A stretch of 64,000 nucleotides of DNA. Source: Marchantia polymorpha subsp. ruderalis (lineage: Eukaryota > Streptophyta > Marchantiopsida > Marchantiales > Marchantiaceae). The stretch is from NCBI GenBank assembly GCA_037833965.1, contig AP031353.1:23066501-23130500 (forward strand). Reading direction: 5' to 3'. Numbering within the stretch: the first letter of the stretch is position 1; each line of letters opens with the position of its first letter. Of the stretch, positions 60,855 to 64,000 are shown piece by piece. Both the position numbers and the translations under genes were made by a program. Below the pieces are notes generated by a model. The model saw only the letters and a list, made by a program, of their open reading frames with translations. It ran no database searches and had not been told where the DNA came from.

Positions 60855-61156
60855 ATGTACTCTTGAGAAACTTTCCCCCTAAATCTTAAGTAGAGGTCCT
60901 AACCGACCTCTGATTGTGCTTTTCCAGTTTCAGGTGTGTGTTGGGGTGAACTACGCTGCATTGTGCGTACTCGAAGTGACCTCCGAGTTGTGCACTTGCA
61001 GTATTTCTGGGAGTGACAATCGCCTAAGAATTCAAACTCTTCAATAGTCTGTTAAAATGTGACATTTGGTACTCTTTGTGTTGCCTCTGTCCCTGTGGAT
61101 TTGACCTTTTTGCTGCTATACTGCAGTTTTAGCCTTTGGTGGGTTATTACACCATC

Positions 61157-61504
61157 ACTTACAACGAGGTTGTAAGTGCTCTTTTGACAGATGACATTCA
61201 GCAAAATATGATGTTATCATTTCATTCATCCAATCTTTTTGGGACGGCACTGAATGTGATTCGAGGTCGATCACATTCGAGTAACAACAAAGATGGGAAA
61301 CATGTTGGATCCAAAGTAAGATCTAAGTCAAAGAGTAAAATCCCTGAAAGGAAGACACTAGTTTGTTGGCGATGTGGCAAGAGTGATCATATCAAAAAGG
61401 ACTGCCATGTGAATAAGGTCAAAGGCGCGAGTACTCCTTTGTCGGCGAATGTGACAAAACACTTTGAAGTTGAGGAGTATGACTTGCTAGAGAATGGTCT
61501 ATGA
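61157..61504 (+). pseudogene. Copia gag, 3' part with CCHC zinc knuckle
   Basis: Continues the gag frame interrupted at 57745 and opens with TYNEVVSALLTDD, the usual Copia wording. A basic stretch (KSKSKIPERK) precedes the zinc knuckle CWRCGKSDHIKKDC at 61364-61405, which has the correct C-x2-C-x4-H-x4-C spacing and binds RNA. The frame ends in TGA at 61502-61504, before the protease; in Copia elements gag and pol normally form one frame, so this stop is probably a mutation. Confidence 0.88.
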
Positions 61505-61549
61505 TGTCAGAGCTATACCCTATGCAATTCATCAAATGTTGTTTGTGAC

Positions 61550-62800
61550 GTATATATTTTTGATAGTGTTTGTTTTTATTAAATATATTACATTCAAGAA
61601 TTTTTCTTTAACTTCTCAGGATCAGACAAATCATTTTTTTTAGGAAATGATCAACCCTATAGGATTGAAGATGTTGGATATATGAAGATCCGCATATTTC
61701 ATGAGGTCAAACATACAATAACCCAAGTTAGGTTTATTCTTGACAAGAAGAGTAATTTAATCTCTCTTGGTATGCTTAACTTACACGACCTAGAGTGGAG
61801 CTCTAAGATAGGCGTGTTAGACATTAGATCACATGATAAGATAATACTTCAAGGACACAAGCATAATAATCTGTACATGCTTAAGGGGCAAATTCATATG
61901 AGGAAAAATTCACTTTACTAGATCTTGACTTGAAATGTCTCATGTATGGTATTCTAGGCTAGTATACATGAGTGACATGTACATGTCTCTCCTTGACGAG
62001 AGAAAGATGCTACGTGGTTTGGCTAAAGTTGACTTGACATTTTGCAAACATTGTATCATGGATAAGCAACACATGCGAGCTTTTGGTGTTGGATTTCTTA
62101 GTTCCAAGGAGTTACTTGAGTTCATACATAGTGACGTGTGAGAACACGCTCCTATTAACTTTCTCTGGAAAGTTGTATTATGTATCATTTACAGATGATT
62201 ACTCAAGGTATGTGTGAGTTTATTTCCTCACACACAAGTCTGATATGTTTCCAACTTTCAAAAGTTGGGGGGTCCAAGTTGAGACTCAAATTAAACACAG
62301 GATGAGATATTTGCGTACGGATAATGGCGGAGAGTATACTTCTGAGAATTTTCAGAGCTACTGCAAAGAGAAGAAGAATACTTGCCATCTCATCACGGTT
62401 TATACTCTGCAACAAAATGCCGTTTCTAAGAATCTCAATCAAACAGTGTTGGAGAAAGTACGGAGTATGTTGTGCCAATTAGGTTTATCATGTGAATTTT
62501 AGGCTGAAGCTGTCAACAACACAGTTTATTTGGTAAACCTTTCTCTATCTAGTGCGATCAATTTCTTGACACCGTTTGAATTGAGTCACAAACATATGGT
62601 TGATTATAATTGTTTGAGAATTTTTGGCTGCACTACTTGTACTCTCCTAGCTAAGCAGAATATGACTAACCTAGATCCTACATCCAAAAATTATAGTTTT
62701 CCTGAATATGCTAGTGGTGTGAAAGGTTACAAGGTTATGAGATCCTGTAGCCTAAAAGGTTATCGTTAATAGAGATGTTACTTTTGATGAGCCCATATCA
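61550..62800 (+). pseudogene. Copia protease, gag-pre-integrase and integrase, decayed
   Basis: Protease: a degraded active-site motif reads F-D-S-V-C (Asp codon at 61562) where D-S-A/G-x is expected, followed closely by a TAA; the flap region SNLISLGMLN is at about 61750-61785. Gag-pre-integrase: WYSRL...VYMS keeps the spacing of WHxRLGH, but both zinc histidines are Tyr, while CKHC is retained. Integrase core: YLRTDNGGEYTSENF, with Asp at 62320. Later blocks LRIFGC and a YASGVKGYKV motif are present. Stops include TGA after HSDV near 62140, TAG in the EF-AEAV block near 62500, and frame changes throughout. No active enzyme is expected. Confidence 0.88.
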
Positions 62801-63141
62801 TTGAGAGAGGGTGAGAGTTTTCAGACTTCCTATACTAACAACGGAAAATTACCTCTCACGGATGTTGTTGATGGGGAGGCTTCACTCACGGATATTGTTG
62901 AAGTAGAGTTTGATCGTTATGGAATTAATGATCTGACACAAAGAAGAGCACCAGATGTGGTGGAACAAGTTTTTGAGCATCAAGAAGTAAAGCAGCAGAT
63001 TATCGTAGATGAGCCTCATATATTTACATCAGATGATAGAGATCGACTAGAATCTTCTACTAGGAGATCATCGAATCGGGCTAGTAGAGCTACTGTTATG
63101 TATGATGAATGGACTGATTCATCCATCATGTAATTCTTGAC

Positions 63142-63617
63142 ATTGATATAGAGTATGGTGATGACATTGCATTGATCTTGGAAGAAGTAAAACCTTCTTC
63201 GTATAGGGAAGCTCAAGCTTCAGTCAATAAGCTTGAGTGAAATGCTGCTATGAATCGTGAAATGCAGTCGTTGATTGATAGTAAGATTTGGAAGTCAGTT
63301 GAACTTCCTACGGATAAGCCGTTGATTGATTGCAATTGGATGTACAAGTTGAAAGATAGTATAGCAGGTGACGAGACGAGGATCTTCAAAGACAAGTTGA
63401 TGGCTAGAGGTTTCACACAGGAGAAAGGTATGGACTAGAATAAAGTTTTCTCACCAGTAGTCAAGTATGCTACAATTTTTCTAGTATGTGCACTAGCTGC
63501 GATATTTAGTCTTATTATGGTTCAGATGAACGTGGTTACAATTAATCTCTATGGGCATTTAGAGAAAGAATTCTACATGAAACAACTAGTTGGCTTTGAG
63601 GTGAAAGATTTGTAAGA
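63142..63617 (+). pseudogene. Copia reverse transcriptase, N-terminal fragment
   Basis: Contains SYREAQAS, MNREMQSLIDSKIWKSVELP, CNWMYKLKD and MARGFTQEKGMD, then a TAG, then the block that normally holds the first catalytic Asp. There QMNVVTINLYGHLEKEFYM has Asn (63529-63531) in place of Asp. The frame stops (TAA near 63615) and the 3' LTR begins a few bases later. The YVDD box and the RNase H domain are absent, so an internal deletion joined mid-RT to the LTR and probably removed the polypurine tract as well. Confidence 0.88.
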
Positions 63618-63622
63618 TCAGA

Positions 63623-64000
63623 TGTTGTATGTGTGAAATAGAACTAGAAATAACCAAGGAGTTAATCATGGTTAGGATAGTTATGACTAAGTCTAGTTAG
63701 TTATAACTAAGTTTATCAAGTTATTATTATGTTTAGCTATAATGTCTATACTAAGCGGAATAACTAGAGAAAATCTAAAACATTTGAGTGATCACTTCTA
63801 TTTTGTCTTGTACAAAAGTCTAGATTTCAAGAGAAAAGACTTTTGACTTCATGTTTAGTTTTGATTTGTTTGACTAAGTAAGGAATATTCTATTGATTAG
63901 ACTAAGTTTAATGTTGATTAAGTGGCAAGTGGAGGTTCTAGAAGTTGGAATGTCACAAATAGCATGTCGTCATCTCAATCTAGAAATTAGTAAATATCTA
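63623..64000 (+). repeat. 3' LTR, truncated by the window end
   Basis: Starts TGTTGTATGTGTGAAATA and matches 55913-56302 with substitutions and small indels. Confidence 0.92.

Larger units (their letters stand above)
57746..61151 (+). mobile_element. 3.4-kb nested element with 13-bp TIRs and 5-bp TSD inside gag
   Basis: Left terminus TGTGGTAACCCAC (57746-57758); right terminus GTGGGTTATTACA (61139-61151), its reverse complement at 11 of 13 positions. Flanked by CCATC on both sides (57741-57745 and 61152-61156). Removing the element plus one CCATC brings the two gag halves together in the same frame on a codon boundary, so both ends are well fixed. No long terminal direct repeats were seen. 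The interior is GC-rich, carries GCCTTCGGCG-type repeats and a broken coiled-coil transposon protein. TG...CA ends with a 5-bp duplication are typical of LTR elements, but the longer inverted ends and lack of LTRs favour a TIR transposon. The superfamily is unresolved. Confidence 0.85.
55913..64000 (+). mobile_element. Decayed Ty1/Copia LTR retrotransposon (continues past window end)
   Basis: Two diverged direct repeats start with TG at 55913 and 63623. Between them, in Copia order, are a gag with UBN2-type region and CCHC zinc knuckle, protease, gag-pre-integrase, integrase and the beginning of reverse transcriptase. Most of the RT and all of the RNase H region are missing before the 3' LTR. 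Numerous stops and frameshifts make it non-functional. The two LTRs differ at roughly 14 of the first 125 positions by eye, so the insertion is old. A 3.4-kb guest element splits gag. Left target-site duplication would end at 55912; the right one lies outside the window. Confidence 0.93.

Noticed and set aside
57746-61151. Nested insertion as an ordinary LTR retrotransposon
   Set aside because: No copy of the first or last 13 bases was found near the opposite inner end, so no terminal direct repeats are visible.
1-64000. CRISPR arrays, prokaryotic operons, rRNA genes or telomeric repeats
   Set aside because: None seen; spliced plant genes and LTR elements make a prokaryotic origin implausible.

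Overview
The window looks like a gene-poor, repeat-rich stretch of a land-plant nuclear genome. The recognisable genes are plant families (ferric reductase, WAK-like kinase, multicopper laccase). They carry GT-AG introns of about 120 to 1100 bp and are embedded in long AT-rich intergenic DNA and retrotransposons. The mix would fit a bryophyte such as a liverwort, or another early-diverging plant. That placement is inference; no species marker is visible.

Layout, left to right. (1) 45-211, + strand: last exon of a ferric-chelate-reductase-like gene cut by the window edge. (2) 0.2-14.7 kb: mostly non-coding, with an AT-rich island (4.6-6.9 kb), a perfect hairpin and a diverged direct repeat. 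(3) 14.8-16.4 kb, - strand: a two-exon WAK-like protein kinase with an unrecognised N-terminal domain. (4) 16.5-26.3 kb: intergenic, including a 37-nt perfect palindrome, an AT-rich island and a tRNA-like relic. (5) 26.7-27.2 and 32.5-33.1 kb, + strand: two related, very small, highly basic two-exon genes, reconstructed here by joining short exons. They share the first-exon protein sequence, the intron position and phase, and the C-terminal motif. I do not recognise the family; this is the best candidate for something undescribed. (6) 34.7-39.0 kb, - strand: a complete six-exon laccase with all four copper-binding motifs. (7) 39.2-55.9 kb: intergenic, with a 148-bp tandem duplication, small inverted repeats and a MITE-like element. 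(8) 55.9 kb to the window end: a decayed Ty1/Copia LTR retrotransposon. Its gag is split by a 3.4-kb nested insertion with 13-bp terminal inverted repeats and a 5-bp target-site duplication. The guest carries many copies of a GCCTTCGGCG-type motif and a broken coiled-coil transposon protein.

The genes show no operon-like relationship. Exon structures were derived by eye from reading-frame continuity and splice consensus. Family assignments are from recalled motifs, without any database search.
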